From assembly GCF_001854185.1 (NCBI RefSeq), contig NZ_CP017603.1:2542001-2606000 (forward strand): a DNA stretch of 64,000 bases, written 5' to 3'. The number at the start of each line of letters is the position of its first letter. The first letter of the stretch is position 1. This document shows, piece by piece, positions 49,493 through 58,365 of this stretch. Position numbers and translations under genes: made by a program. A model generated the notes under the pieces. That model did no database searches. It was given only the letters and a program-made list of their open reading frames with translations, and had not been told where the DNA came from. This stretch comes from Clostridium formicaceticum (GTDB lineage: Bacteria; Bacillota; Clostridia; Peptostreptococcales; Natronincolaceae).

Positions 49493-49498
49493 AAAAAA

Positions 49499-49540
49499 CA
49501 AAACCTGCTAATAGTTGGAATCAGCAGGTTTTGTTTTTTT
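49499..49540 (+). terminator. Terminator of the rRNA-tRNA operon
   Basis: An 11-bp stem (49499-49509 with 49523-49533) and a T7 run directly after the last tRNA. Confidence 0.93.
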
Positions 49541-50444
49541 ATTTTCGAAAAAAATATATTTTTTAGCGTTTTTCAGGGTATAAAAGTATCACTATAGACG
49601 GAGGTTTTAACCTTTTAATCTGTTTAGTTTTTTTAACTTAATGCGCGAAATTCTCCTATCCTCCATAGGGGGAGATGGATAGCACTTGCTGATAGACAAC
49701 AAATAAGTTACAATAAAATTAAGTTCCTTGACAACTGGACTATGGGGTTTCCACAAGTGATGGTTTGTGGAGTAAAATATCCAACCTACTCACCCTTGTT
49801 TAGAGGGCGAAAACCAAGCTTTGACCTACACGGATACCGTCATATAATCGTCTAGTATAGAAAATTTCTAAAGGATATTGAGAAGTTGATAGAATATAAA
49901 GTGAATGGATATACTTATGAAACCTTAAAGTGAGGACTGGAATTAGCTTCCCTTTAAGAAAATATAAGTTTTAATAGAGTGTATATTTGCCCTAAGTTAT
50001 GGTATCTAGGGCTTTTATTTTTCGAAGAAAGGTTGATTATTATTTGGATACTATGAGGTAATACTTATGTTATCTTTATGTAAACTATTCAAATTTATAT
50101 TGACAAGGAAATAAAAAATAAATAAAATTACATATAGATATATTTAAATGTATTTATATGTAAAGACAATTGTAATACAGGGCAAAACGTAAATACTATG
50201 ACTTAGTAGATAAGATAGACTACTTATTTCAAAAGTACTCTTCTGAGGAAAATTATGTTTCAGTAATATTTATGGAGAGATTAGTCCTAATCCAAACGAC
50301 CATTTTCTATCATGTGAAAATTCTATAGTTTTACAGAAATTCATCTATGATCTAAATTTTCTAAAGAAAAATGTATTTGTAACGATATTATTAAGGACTA
50401 TAAAAATGCAATGGTAGTCAAATTAAAGGGTAGGTGGACGATTT
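49541..50444. other. Gene-poor stretch with RNA-like hairpins, unidentified
   Basis: No credible gene. It holds CCACAA/TTGTGG (49751-49770) and a terminator-like GCCCTA/TAGGGC hairpin with T-rich tail (49989-50020), as if a non-coding transcript ended there. An inverted repeat TTACATATA/TATATGTAA lies at 50128-50163. Short broken reading frames around 50190-50340 translate into nothing I recognise. It may be decayed mobile-element DNA. Confidence 0.4.
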
Positions 50445-50740
50445 GTGAAAGTTATTATAGATTTATTATAGATAAAGAAGCTATTCAATATATCTTGGAA
50501 AATGGCGGATTTGCTATGATAAGGTACAGTAAAAAGGGGTGATGTCGTTCTCGTAAAGTAGGCGTACCTGTAATACACCTAGGTAAGCCCCAAAGTAGTC
50601 TGGAGGACTACAAAACATATCATTTAGCGAAAGTAGTACTATACTACTCTAAGGAGCTGAAAGAAGAGCGAGAAGAAATTATTATTTCTGTTTCAAAGTT
50701 ATTTAAGTGGAAAAAATTGATCCTGGAGGGTTATTCATAA
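50445..50740 (+). pseudogene. Probable CC/Se-motif selenoprotein gene broken by an 11-bp duplication
   Basis: A TAGGTGG site precedes GTG 50445, which begins MKVIID. An exact tandem 11-bp repeat, TTATTATAGAT (50452-50462 and 50463-50473), then shifts the frame into a stop. Skipping one copy, the frame reads KEAIQYILENGGFAMIRYSKKG, an in-frame TGA at 50540-50542, then CRSRKVGVPVIHLGKPQ and a tail ending LILEGYS at TAA 50740. The pattern around the TGA (U followed by C, then LGKP) resembles the CC/Se-motif seleno-family (memory). A small hairpin AGG-CGUA-CCU with G in its loop starts 17 nt after the TGA, compatible with a bacterial SECIS. An upstream ATG at 50411 is in frame with the main part. 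arsC starts 22 bp later. Confidence 0.5.
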
Positions 50741-50762
50741 AATGCTACGAGGAGGAATTAAA

Positions 50763-51164
50763 ATGAAGAAGAAGGTTGCATTTGTATGTGTTCATAATTC
50801 TTGTCGTTCACAAATGGCAGAGGGATGGGCTAAGAAATTAGGAAGTCATGTGTTGGAGGTATATTCCGCTGGAACAGAACACTATCCTGAAGTGAAGCCA
50901 GGAGCAGTTGAAGTTATGGAGGAAGCAGGTATTGATATGAGCCTACATTATCCTAAGCTACTAACAGATATTCCAGAGGAAGTAGATATCCTCATTACCA
51001 TGGGTTGTAACGTAGTGTGTCCTTTTGTGCCATGTAGCCATAGCGAAGATTGGGGGCTAGAGGATCCATCTGGAGGACCAATGGAAGGCTTTAGAAATAC
51101 AAGAGATATCATTAAGAGTAAGGTGGAGGATTTAATTAAGAGAGTGGAAAATAGGGAATTGTAA
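50763..51164 (+). CDS. arsC: Arsenate reductase ArsC (LMW-phosphatase type)
   Basis: A 133-residue thioredoxin-coupled arsenate reductase. The catalytic loop CVHNSCRS (CX5R) is near residue 8-15, and the further redox cysteines lie in MGCNVVCPFVPC near 80-90, followed by WGLEDPSGGP. AAGGAATTAA-type spacing is provided by GAGGAGGAATTAAA before ATG 50763; an earlier ATG at 50742 is poorly placed. No arsR or efflux gene adjoins it; the gene before it is the broken selenoprotein. Related LMW-phosphatase folds can be tyrosine phosphatases, but the late Cys pair favours ArsC. Confidence 0.87.
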   Translation: MKKKVAFVCVHNSCRSQMAEGWAKKLGSHVLEVYSAGTEHYPEVKPGAVEVMEEAGIDMSLHYPKLLTDIPEEVDILITMGCNVVCPFVPCSHSEDWGLEDPSGGPMEGFRNTRDIIKSKVEDLIKRVENREL

Positions 51165-51269
51165 ACGATAGAAAAGTCTTTCGAAATAGACTTTTTCAAA
51201 AGTTATTTTAACTTAATATACAGCGCTGGTGTAATCAAGGAGGCAGAAAGAAAGTTAATTGTCAAGTAA

Positions 51270-51480
51270 ATGAGGGCTTCTAACCGCCTTGAACTCATCC
51301 AAAGACTAAATCCTATAATAAATGGCTGGGATAACTATTATAGGTGGATTAAAGCTAGCAAAGCTTTTAATCATTTAGATAGTTATGTTTGGTATAAGCT
51401 ATGGAAATGGGCAAAGGGAAACTCGTACGTATGGTTCAATGAAAGGGGTAGGGGGATCTATCTCTATTCTACTACCACTA
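51270..51480 (+). pseudogene. Group II intron maturase C-terminal remnant
   Basis: The reading frame encodes IQRLNPIINGWDNYYRWIKA followed by FNHLDSYVWYKLWKWAKG, the typical GIIM (maturase X) region of intron-encoded reverse transcriptases. The reverse transcriptase domain upstream is missing, so it is a dead 3' fragment. The trailing residues of the frame are out of homology. Confidence 0.75.
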
Positions 51481-51519
51481 CTATCTTAAGTGAAAAAGGA
51501 AGCTCCTTTCTGGCAAGGC

Positions 51520-52621
51520 TTATATTATTCTAACAAGCAGTATTTTATCCCCATAGCGAATACGTACTTCTTTAAAAACCAGTATAATAAGTCGTACCCA
51601 AGCGATCAAGTCAGTCGTAATATAAAGGCAACCGCATTTCCACCAGATCGAATTGCTGCATCAGCACCATCCATCAAACATAAAGTCCCATGTCCAATAA
51701 GAAGCATCATACGAAGATCAGCGTGTTTATCTGTTGGGATGCAATCTTTCCAATCTTTTTTCTCATAGAAACGTTGCTTTATAACCCACAGTGTATGAAT
51801 CATCAGCTCATTCACAAGAATAGGAATGGTCATTGCAGCACCAAAGCGAGCATCATAACCATTCTGGAACACTTGTGTCATAACAGTAGCAAGGGTCTGA
51901 CGATGCTGTTCAACTAGCAATTCACCAAAGTTACATAACAGAAATAGCTGCATAAAAGGAATGGGTACACCAGAGCCACGACCTGTTGCTTGGCCTCGTC
52001 CTCCAGAACTGCCTGCCATACCGGACATGATGTGGCCAATCCAGTTGCAGAAACCGCAAAATATTTTTGCTGGAAAATTATCACCATATAAGTTATAAGT
52101 TTAAGTTTTTCAGACATTTCTCTTGTCTCAGTAGCAACAGTTTTTACTTTGACGTAGATTTTAAATAGATTGTTTGTTTCAATTTTTACTTTTTTTTGTT
52201 TCTTCTTCTGCTTTTTCAGCAATTTTTTTGTTTTTGCTATCGGCTAGTAGGCCACCACCTACCAAAGCTGCCCCTCCTATGGTCTAACCGACAGGACCTG
52301 CCAATGCAAGTAAAGCCTTTCTTGCACTATGCCGCCACTAACTTTATTAGCCTGCTTGCTTTCAAGTTCTAGTCTATGGACTTCAGCTTCAAATTTCTGA
52401 CGATTGACTTTAATATCAATAATGGTCTTTTCATAATCTTTTGGGGTGTTTGCTAAAGAATTTATGAACTTCTCGACATCTTTTATTACTTTCGCTGCAT
52501 CAATTCTTTTGTCATGCAAACTAACAATTTCATCCATAGTGTTATTATAGGTTTGCTGGTAGTGATTGGAGGCCTGCCCCAATCTTGCAATGGCTTCTTT
52601 TTTGTATTCTGAGTTTAACAT
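51520..52621 (-). pseudogene. Multiply frameshifted gene of unknown function
   Basis: Three minus-strand pieces appear to be one gene. The N-terminal part from ATG 52621 is a coiled coil (MLNSEYKKEAIARLGQ...). A glycine-zipper-like stretch follows near 52290-52200 (LALAGPVG, stop, TIGGAALVGGGLLADSKNKK). The C-terminal part is at 52028-51606 (GVPIPFMQLFLLCNFGELL; DWKDCIPTDKHADLRMMLLI). A final out-of-frame segment reads LIAWVRLIILVFKEVRIRYG up to a stop at 51520. At least three frame disruptions occur. I do not know the family function; the glycine zipper suggests membrane association. Confidence 0.65.
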
Positions 52622-52954
52622 ATATATACCCCCTGACTAATTATTAAGTAGCTTACTTGTGTTTTTTGTCTAACTTTCCAACAGCTTTAATTCCCTTACT
52701 TTTGTTCAGTTTCTAATGAAACACAGCAAATGTATATAACTATCTATTTATTATTTAGTAATTATATGTTTCCACAAATATCTTCTAAATCCTTCTCATT
52801 AATTACCTAAGCCATGTCCTGAAATTTTTCCTAGATGCTACAGTCTCTAGAGGGAGCGGTAATATGGGCCCAAAGAAAACAATCTTCCGAAGGGATGAAA
52901 GGAACAAATACTTCTGCAGGGTTTTGTGTAGAAGATTATGTGACCGGAGAATCG

Positions 52955-53324
52955 CACGGCGCCAATTGTTTTTGTGTGTAATTTAGGTATTCCGCTAATC
53001 AACGAATCATTCAAAACACATATTGAAAAATTCTCTTATATGATTTTCCAAATGCCTCAAGTATGGCTGGATTTTCAAACTTATGAAAGTGAAGAGGGGC
53101 TTATGCTAACGTGGGATACAGTTGATGAGTTGTTTCCGGAGCAAATGATTGAGGATATGTTTACTAGCTTTGAAAAATTACTGGCAAGGCTTGAGCATGA
53201 AGACTGGGATCAGGTATTTGACCTGTTGCCAGAAAACCAAGTGGATTTCTTAGAAAATCAAATGAATATTGGAGAGCTAGAAAATCCACAGTGCTTGCAC
53301 ACTGCTTTTTTTAGAGCAAGTTAA
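52955..53324 (+). pseudogene. Nonribosomal peptide synthetase fragment (condensation/cyclization domain)
   Basis: The frame reads APIVFVCNLGIPLIN, QMPQVWLDFQTYESEEGLML and WDTVDELFPEQMIEDMFTSFE, then DLLPENQ. This is the C-terminal end of an NRPS condensation or heterocyclization domain and the linker to an adenylation domain. Neither the rest of the domain nor any other NRPS domain is present, so this is a scrap. Confidence 0.65.
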
Positions 53325-53411
53325 AAAGAAGTCCAGCAATATCGCTGTAATAGATGCAGGGAAAGTGGAGTATAATAAATGGTTTCCTTTTGAAACTTGC
53401 AAGGAGAATAC

Positions 53412-53522
53412 TTTCTGTATCCTTCGCTTGGTTTCATAATATTGTTGCTCACTTAGAGTAATTCCCAGAACATTAACCTGATACTGTTTAGCTGCCCTCA
53501 TAATTAGCCACCCTCTACAGCT
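53412..53522 (-). pseudogene. Cyclopropane-fatty-acid synthase-like methyltransferase scrap
   Basis: On the minus strand the segment AAKQYQVNVLGITLSEQQYY with RRIQ matches the SAM-binding region of CFA synthases (normally preceded by DIGCGWG, here degraded to KSCRGW). Only about 36 residues remain. Confidence 0.55.
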
Positions 53523-53651
53523 TTTCGGATACCAACAAGAGAAGAAATATTGAATACTGATCGTTTTAATAGGCTTAAATACAAAGATATGGGAAGGATT
53601 ATATTTCGAGGGTAAAGGTCGTAACATGAAGTGAATTCTGCCGTATCGTCA

Positions 53652-53674
53652 AAAAGACCTCTGGTTACAGAGGT
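53652..53674 (-). terminator. Terminator of the TetR-family gene
   Basis: ACCTCTG/CAGAGGT stem with a 4-nt loop followed on the minus strand by TCTTTTT, about 55 bp after the regulator stop. Confidence 0.8.
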
Positions 53675-53727
53675 GAAAAAGGGAAGTCGCGCCGCAAGTT
53701 TCAGTATTTGTATTATTTATCTATAAA

Positions 53728-54375
53728 TTATATTAAAAATTTGATTTTGCTATAATCTAGTGAATTAAAGATACTGATGGAATCAATCATTAGACTATCG
53801 ATAAAATACTGATCTATTTTCAACATTCTTGGCATTAACCCATTTATAATTGTCACAATTTCTTGAATAGGAAGATCTATTATCCCTTCAAAATAATTAA
53901 GAAATAATTCTCGTCTAGCACCGAAATTCATGAATACATATGACTTTAATAATTCATCTGTAATGATGATATTATTATCTTCTATGTACTTCTTATAAAT
54001 TTTAAGTGCGTACTTATCTAGAATACTATAGTTTGACTTGTTTTTTAAAATCTCATAGTATACTCTTCGATTATTTTCATTATTTAGGATGATATCATAA
54101 TAAATTCTACTGCTAACTGTATGAGATAAAATACTGTTTTTAAAAATTTCAGGTTTTTGTTGATATAAAAAAAAGTCGACATTATTTACGAAATCATAAT
54201 AAATAGATTTGACAATAGATTCTTTTTTTTCAAAATAATAATGAACAAGACTTACAGGTACATCACTAGCGATGGCAATTTTTTTAATTGTAGTATTGGT
54301 ATAGCCAACTTCATATAAAAGTTTTTTAGCATTCATATATATAATTTCTTTTTTGTTCTGTCCTTTTTTGTACAA
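53728..54375 (-). CDS. TetR-family transcriptional regulator
   Basis: A TetR-type HTH lies at the N-terminus (AKKLLYEVGYTNTTIKKIA, then VPVSLVHYYFEKKESIVKS), followed by an all-helical ligand domain of about 150 residues. The frame is open to 54459, but GGGG 7 bp before TTG 54375 gives a normal 216-residue TetR protein, so I use that. It diverges from the MFS-UroD operon and probably represses it by binding the palindrome at 54682-54706 (inference). Confidence 0.82.
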   Translation of the reverse strand: MYKKGQNKKEIIYMNAKKLLYEVGYTNTTIKKIAIASDVPVSLVHYYFEKKESIVKSIYYDFVNNVDFFLYQQKPEIFKNSILSHTVSSRIYYDIILNNENNRRVYYEILKNKSNYSILDKYALKIYKKYIEDNNIIITDELLKSYVFMNFGARRELFLNYFEGIIDLPIQEIVTIINGLMPRMLKIDQYFIDSLMIDSISIFNSLDYSKIKFLI

Positions 54376-54651
54376 TTTTTTACCCCGTTCTAAAATTTGA
54401 TTTTCACTTATATTAACATAAAAGAGCTTGCTAGACAATACACAATAGAGAAAATACAAAGAGGTTTGACATGAATCTCAAAAATCATCTTTAAGGTATT
54501 GTCATAGAAAATATGAATTAAAAACAAGGGTTCTATACTGAGATATTAATTATTTATACAATTAATCAATTTTAAAACTCAAATAAATTGAATATATGAA
54601 TATATTTTAATTAAAAAGTTGACTTTTTTTATAAAAAATCAATTTTTTAAA

Positions 54652-54706
54652 TTGACAAATGTAATTTTGCTCATTATAATATAAATTATAAAAATAATAT
54701 AATTTA
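54652..54706 (+). promoter_or_regulatory. Consensus promoter and candidate TetR operator
   Basis: TTGACA (54652-54657), 17 bp, TATAAT (54675-54680): a perfect sigma-A promoter. Immediately downstream an inverted repeat pairs TAAATTAT (54682-54689) with ATAATTTA (54699-54706), over the start site. A perfect promoter needs repression, consistent with the divergent TetR gene. Confidence 0.8.
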
Positions 54707-54722
54707 CAAAGGAGGAATGGAG

Positions 54723-55931
54723 TTGAAACATGTTGAGAGCAACAATGCAAAGTGGTTTTATCTAGTGTTGATGGTATTAAGTTTTACTGTGACCTTCATG
54801 ACAAGATTTATATGGCCTCCGCTTATCTCAACTGTAGCACCAATACTGAACTTGAGCGCTGCTCAATCAGGGGCATATATGTCTGCATTTTATATTGGTT
54901 ATGTCATTACTCAAATACCAGGCGGCGTGTGGGCGGATAAGTTTGGTGTAAAATTTACGCTATCATTAAGTTTATTGGTGGGGGGATTAGCCACTGTAGG
55001 TATGTCATTAATATCTGTATATTCAGTAGGATTTGCACTTCGATTAATGACTGGTCTTGGAGCTGGAAGTGTTATGGCTTGTTGCACACGGTTAATTGCA
55101 GACAATTTTGATCAAAGTGAAAGTGGTGTTGCCTTCGGTATTCTTCTTACAGGCCCTACGTTAGGACTACTGATTGCAAATCAATTAGGTGCAGCATTGT
55201 TAAATTCTATTGGTTGGCAAGGAGCGTTTAGGGTTGTAGGTATTATTACCATAATTATAGCAGTTATAGTATTTGTATTAGTAAAGCCTCAGGAAAAGGA
55301 AACTACATCTCAAAAGAAAATTACATTTTTTAGCGGTATCAAGACATTCTTCACAACAAGGAATTTAATTGGGATAGGTCTTTCAGGATTCTTTTACATG
55401 TTTGTAGCTCTCGGAACAGCAACATGGGCAAATGCACATTTAGCTAATTTAGGATTTGCTGGAGGAGAAGCTGCTAGTGTAATGACCCTTTACAGTGTAG
55501 GGGGAATAATTGGATCTATAATAACTGGCTTGATTGTTAAGAAGTTTAATTTGGATCAGCGTAATTTTTTAATTGCAGTATATGTAATCATTGCAGGGGT
55601 AGCAATAACTTTTGGAAATCAGTCACAACTAGGTGCATTAAGAGGTATAGGGTTCTTGTTTGGATTGTGTAGTTATCTGCCTAACGCACATCTTAACTCT
55701 CTAGTTTTAAAATTTGTAAATAAAGAGCTAGCTGCATCTGTAATGGGTGTACAAAACTTCATGTTTCAACTTGCCTCAATAATTGCACCAGCTATTTTAG
55801 GATGGACAATTGATATTACAGGCAACTTTAACACAGTATGGTATTCTCTAGGAGCAAGTCCTATTATCGGAATTTTCTTTTTATTGATTATAAAACAATC
55901 AAAACAACAACATACGAATCTAAATTTATAA
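54723..55931 (+). CDS. Major facilitator superfamily transporter
   Basis: A 402-residue protein with about 12 membrane helices. MFS signatures are visible: QIPGGVWADKFGVKF in the loop between helices 2 and 3, LMTGLGAGSVMACCTRLIAD, and GPTLGLLIANQLGAAL. The frame includes ATG 54717, but AGGAGG ends at 54715, so TTG 54723 with 7-bp spacing is the likelier start. It is co-transcribed with the UroD-family gene 24 bp downstream and presumably imports its methylated substrate (inference). Confidence 0.88.
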   Translation: MKHVESNNAKWFYLVLMVLSFTVTFMTRFIWPPLISTVAPILNLSAAQSGAYMSAFYIGYVITQIPGGVWADKFGVKFTLSLSLLVGGLATVGMSLISVYSVGFALRLMTGLGAGSVMACCTRLIADNFDQSESGVAFGILLTGPTLGLLIANQLGAALLNSIGWQGAFRVVGIITIIIAVIVFVLVKPQEKETTSQKKITFFSGIKTFFTTRNLIGIGLSGFFYMFVALGTATWANAHLANLGFAGGEAASVMTLYSVGGIIGSIITGLIVKKFNLDQRNFLIAVYVIIAGVAITFGNQSQLGALRGIGFLFGLCSYLPNAHLNSLVLKFVNKELAASVMGVQNFMFQLASIIAPAILGWTIDITGNFNTVWYSLGASPIIGIFFLLIIKQSKQQHTNLNL

Positions 55932-55955
55932 TATATTATTTTAAAGGAGGACAAA

Positions 55956-57104
55956 ATGAAATTAACAGCAGAACAACGCACTGAGATGGTTAAAAAAGCT
56001 ATTATGTGTCAACAACCTGAAAGAGTTCCCATTATTAGTAAAGCAGAACCTTCGTATGCCATAGAATATGCAGGATATGACTTGAAAACTGCATTATGGG
56101 ATCCAGAGCTTATTGTAAAAGCTACGGATAAGATGTATACGGATATTTATTGTGATGCAGGTGGAAATATGCCGAGATTCCCATTAATATACAAGACAAA
56201 TGGTTCTAGGGCATATGTACCTAGGGAACTGGATGATTTTGTGCAACATCCTGAGGTCTCTGGATTATTAGTAGAAGAGTATGATGAATATATTACTGAC
56301 CCATTTAAATGTATTGTAAGTAAAGTTGTTCCCCGTCTTTACCCTAAACTAGCCGCAGATGGATTTGAAGGAAGTTTAAATTATTTACGAGCTATGATCT
56401 CTGAAAATCAAGTCAAAAGCAAGTACCTTGCTGGATGTGCAGCAGTAGAAAAAAAACATGGCGTAATCAATATCCGTCGAGGAGCTATAGAAGCACCTTT
56501 CGATTTTGTTGCTGATTTACTAAGAGGATTTACTGGTGTTTCCATGGATATAAGAAGAAATCAAGAGAAGCTCTTAGAGGCTGTTGAAGCAACTACACCT
56601 TTAATGTACAGATTAGCTAAAATTTTAAATCCAAACCCCGCTACAATTCCATCCTTGTTTATGCCGCTACATATGCCATCCTATATGAGAACAAAGGATT
56701 TTGAAAAGTTATACTGGCCATCGTTTAAGAAGCTTGTTTGTGATCTTGTTAATGACGGATATACTATTCAGATTTTCTTTGAAAAGAATTGGTCAAGATA
56801 CTATGATTATTTACAGGAGTTACCTACAGGTGTCATTGCATATTTCGAAGAAGATGATTTAGGGGTTGTTAAGGAAAAGATCGGCAAGAAACTTTGCATT
56901 ATGGGAAACTTCCCTATAACAATGCTTAGATTAAATACAAAACAAGAATGTATTGACAAAGCTAAAGAAATTCTAGATAAAGCTGCACCTGGAGGAGGAT
57001 ATTTATTCTGTATGGATAAATCTATTCTAAGTTTATCAGATGCAAAACCAGAAAACTTAATTGCTGTAAGTGAATTTGTTCATGAATATGGTGTATATAA
57101 ATAG
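55956..57104 (+). CDS. Uroporphyrinogen decarboxylase-family methyltransferase
   Basis: A 382-residue TIM-barrel protein of the UroD/MtaA/CmuA superfamily; in anaerobes these usually move methyl groups from corrinoid proteins or decompose methylated substrates. It opens EQRTEMVKKAIMCQQPERVP, includes APFDFVADLLRGFTGVSMDI and APGGGYLFCMDKSI, and ends DAKPENLIAVSEFVHEYG. The late cysteine (in YLFCMD) may be a zinc ligand. It lacks a heme-biosynthesis neighbourhood. AAAGGAGG precedes the ATG. Confidence 0.87.
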   Translation: MKLTAEQRTEMVKKAIMCQQPERVPIISKAEPSYAIEYAGYDLKTALWDPELIVKATDKMYTDIYCDAGGNMPRFPLIYKTNGSRAYVPRELDDFVQHPEVSGLLVEEYDEYITDPFKCIVSKVVPRLYPKLAADGFEGSLNYLRAMISENQVKSKYLAGCAAVEKKHGVINIRRGAIEAPFDFVADLLRGFTGVSMDIRRNQEKLLEAVEATTPLMYRLAKILNPNPATIPSLFMPLHMPSYMRTKDFEKLYWPSFKKLVCDLVNDGYTIQIFFEKNWSRYYDYLQELPTGVIAYFEEDDLGVVKEKIGKKLCIMGNFPITMLRLNTKQECIDKAKEILDKAAPGGGYLFCMDKSILSLSDAKPENLIAVSEFVHEYGVYK

Positions 57105-57113
57105 GAGGTTATT

Positions 57114-57257
57114 ATGGAGATTAAAAGTGAAATATTAAAGTATTGGGATGATGAACCTGTTGAAAATTATAAGAAAGAAGAAGAAAATATTGTGAAGAAC
57201 CCACTTAACAATGTTGAAGATGCATTATTTGCCTTTATCATGGGTTTGATGTACTAA
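57114..57257 (+). CDS. 47-residue protein following the UroD-family gene
   Basis: Starts 9 bp after the preceding stop with AGGAGG 7 bp upstream. The product begins MEIKSEILKYWDDEPVENYK and ends with a hydrophobic DALFAFIMGLMY. The ribosome binding site and spacing strongly support translation. It does not match a family I know. The truncated hydrophobic end may mark a partner peptide or the start of a lost corrinoid protein. Confidence 0.6.
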   Translation: MEIKSEILKYWDDEPVENYKKEEENIVKNPLNNVEDALFAFIMGLMY

Positions 57258-57513
57258 CTTTAAATTAAGCTTTATTTAAATTGATTTGAGAAATAAAGTT
57301 AAAAGATAAAAAACTACAATCGTGATGGTGACTACTTTCTGTCAAGTAAACAGTGGAAATAATAAAAAAGTAGATGCCAACAAAGCTAGAAACAAGGTTA
57401 AGCAAGTTTTATGAACTAAGCCCCTCAAATTGGGCAGGGGAAAGACACTTAGGAGAGGAATATATTCTATTTATGTTGTAATATAACTTAAAATTTTTGA
57501 AGATTTTCTTACT
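57258..57513. other. Intergenic stretch without recognisable gene
   Basis: AT-rich DNA with weak inverted repeats, including AACTTTA/TAAAGTT shortly after the small gene. No reading frame with a ribosome binding site is seen before the terminator at 57514. Confidence 0.4.
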
Positions 57514-57565
57514 GAGCTTGTTCAGGTGTTTGGAAGTTATAAGCCTGAATAAGCTCTCTTTTTAT
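57514..57565 (+). terminator. Intrinsic terminator
   Basis: GAGCTT-G-TTCAGG paired with CCTGAA-T-AAGCTC (57514-57556) and a T-rich tail. It probably ends the MFS-UroD operon transcript. Confidence 0.85.
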
Positions 57566-57667
57566 TGTTCTGTAAATTATATAGGTGCATAGAATTAGAA
57601 ATCTCTTGATACTTAAATGAAATGATTAGCTAAAGGCAGGAAAAGATCTAATTTATAATAAAGTAAT

Positions 57668-57693
57668 AGGATGGTTTAGGCTATCCTTTTTTA
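57668..57693 (+). terminator. Second intrinsic terminator
   Basis: AGGATGG/CTATCCT stem (one G-T pair), 6-nt loop and T6 run. No gene lies between it and the previous terminator. Confidence 0.7.
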
Positions 57694-57813
57694 TGTGGTT
57701 TTATATTAGGCAAGTCATAATCTTCATAATTTCTTCAAAATCCTCCTTTAAAATAAAAGTGAGAAAAAGAATTTGCTTAGAAAATTTAAGAATTAAAAAA
57801 GGAGGAAAAAATT

Positions 57814-58260
57814 ATGAAAAGAAAAGTATTATTAATGGTAAGTGTAGCAATGATTACAGCAGTATCTGTAGGGGGATATGTCTTCGCTCAAGGAACAAGC
57901 GGTGAGAGATTGAGTAACGAACAAGAAAAGATTGTAATTGAAGAATCAGTACCTAGAAGAAATAATAGTCATTGCAGCAACAATGAAGAAATGCTCCAAA
58001 TCATGAAGGAAAATGGTTTTGAAGATATGGCTAAGAGAATGGAAGAGGGTGACTTTCAATCAATGAATAAATTTATGAGGAATCTCTCAGATGAAGATTA
58101 TGAGAAAATGCTTACATTAATGCAGGAAAATGGCTATGGTAATATGTCCAGGATGATGGAATCCATAGGAAGAGAAGAAATGATAAATATGCATAATGCT
58201 ATGATGGGAGGCAATGGTTTTAAGTCTAATAGGATGGGAAATACGATGCATCGTTTTTAA
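57814..58260 (+). CDS. Secreted Met/His-rich protein
   Basis: A 148-residue protein with a signal peptide (KRKVLLMVSVAMITAVSVGG, then VFAQG, cleavage after FAQ likely). The mature part is rich in Met, Asn, Glu and His, with repeats such as LQIMKENGFEDMAKRM and LTLMQENGYGNMSRMM. It ends in MINMHNAMMGG and a final MHRF. Met-rich secreted proteins often bind copper or silver. The MHNxMMG motif recurs in the sensor domain of the kinase at 59061. AAAGGAGG precedes the ATG. No family recognised. Confidence 0.72.
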   Translation: MKRKVLLMVSVAMITAVSVGGYVFAQGTSGERLSNEQEKIVIEESVPRRNNSHCSNNEEMLQIMKENGFEDMAKRMEEGDFQSMNKFMRNLSDEDYEKMLTLMQENGYGNMSRMMESIGREEMINMHNAMMGGNGFKSNRMGNTMHRF

Positions 58261-58278
58261 TAATAAAAATAGGGTAAA

Positions 58279-58324
58279 ATAATAATTATATCCAGTATTG
58301 AAAGATACTGGATATAATTATTAT
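58279..58324. repeat. Perfect 20-bp inverted repeat between the secreted protein and response regulator
   Basis: 58279-58298 and 58305-58324 are exact complements around the 6-nt loop TGAAAG. No T run follows, so it may attenuate or stabilise the upstream message, giving more secreted protein than regulator. Confidence 0.75.
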
Positions 58325-58365
58325 AGGAAAATAAATTTTAGACGAAAGTGGAAGGGGGAGAGTCC

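Noticed and set aside
52770-52840. Minus-strand peptide ending NEKDLEDICGN, resembling a double-glycine leader peptide
   Set aside because: Very short, interrupted by a stop, lacks the second glycine, and lies in decayed DNA.
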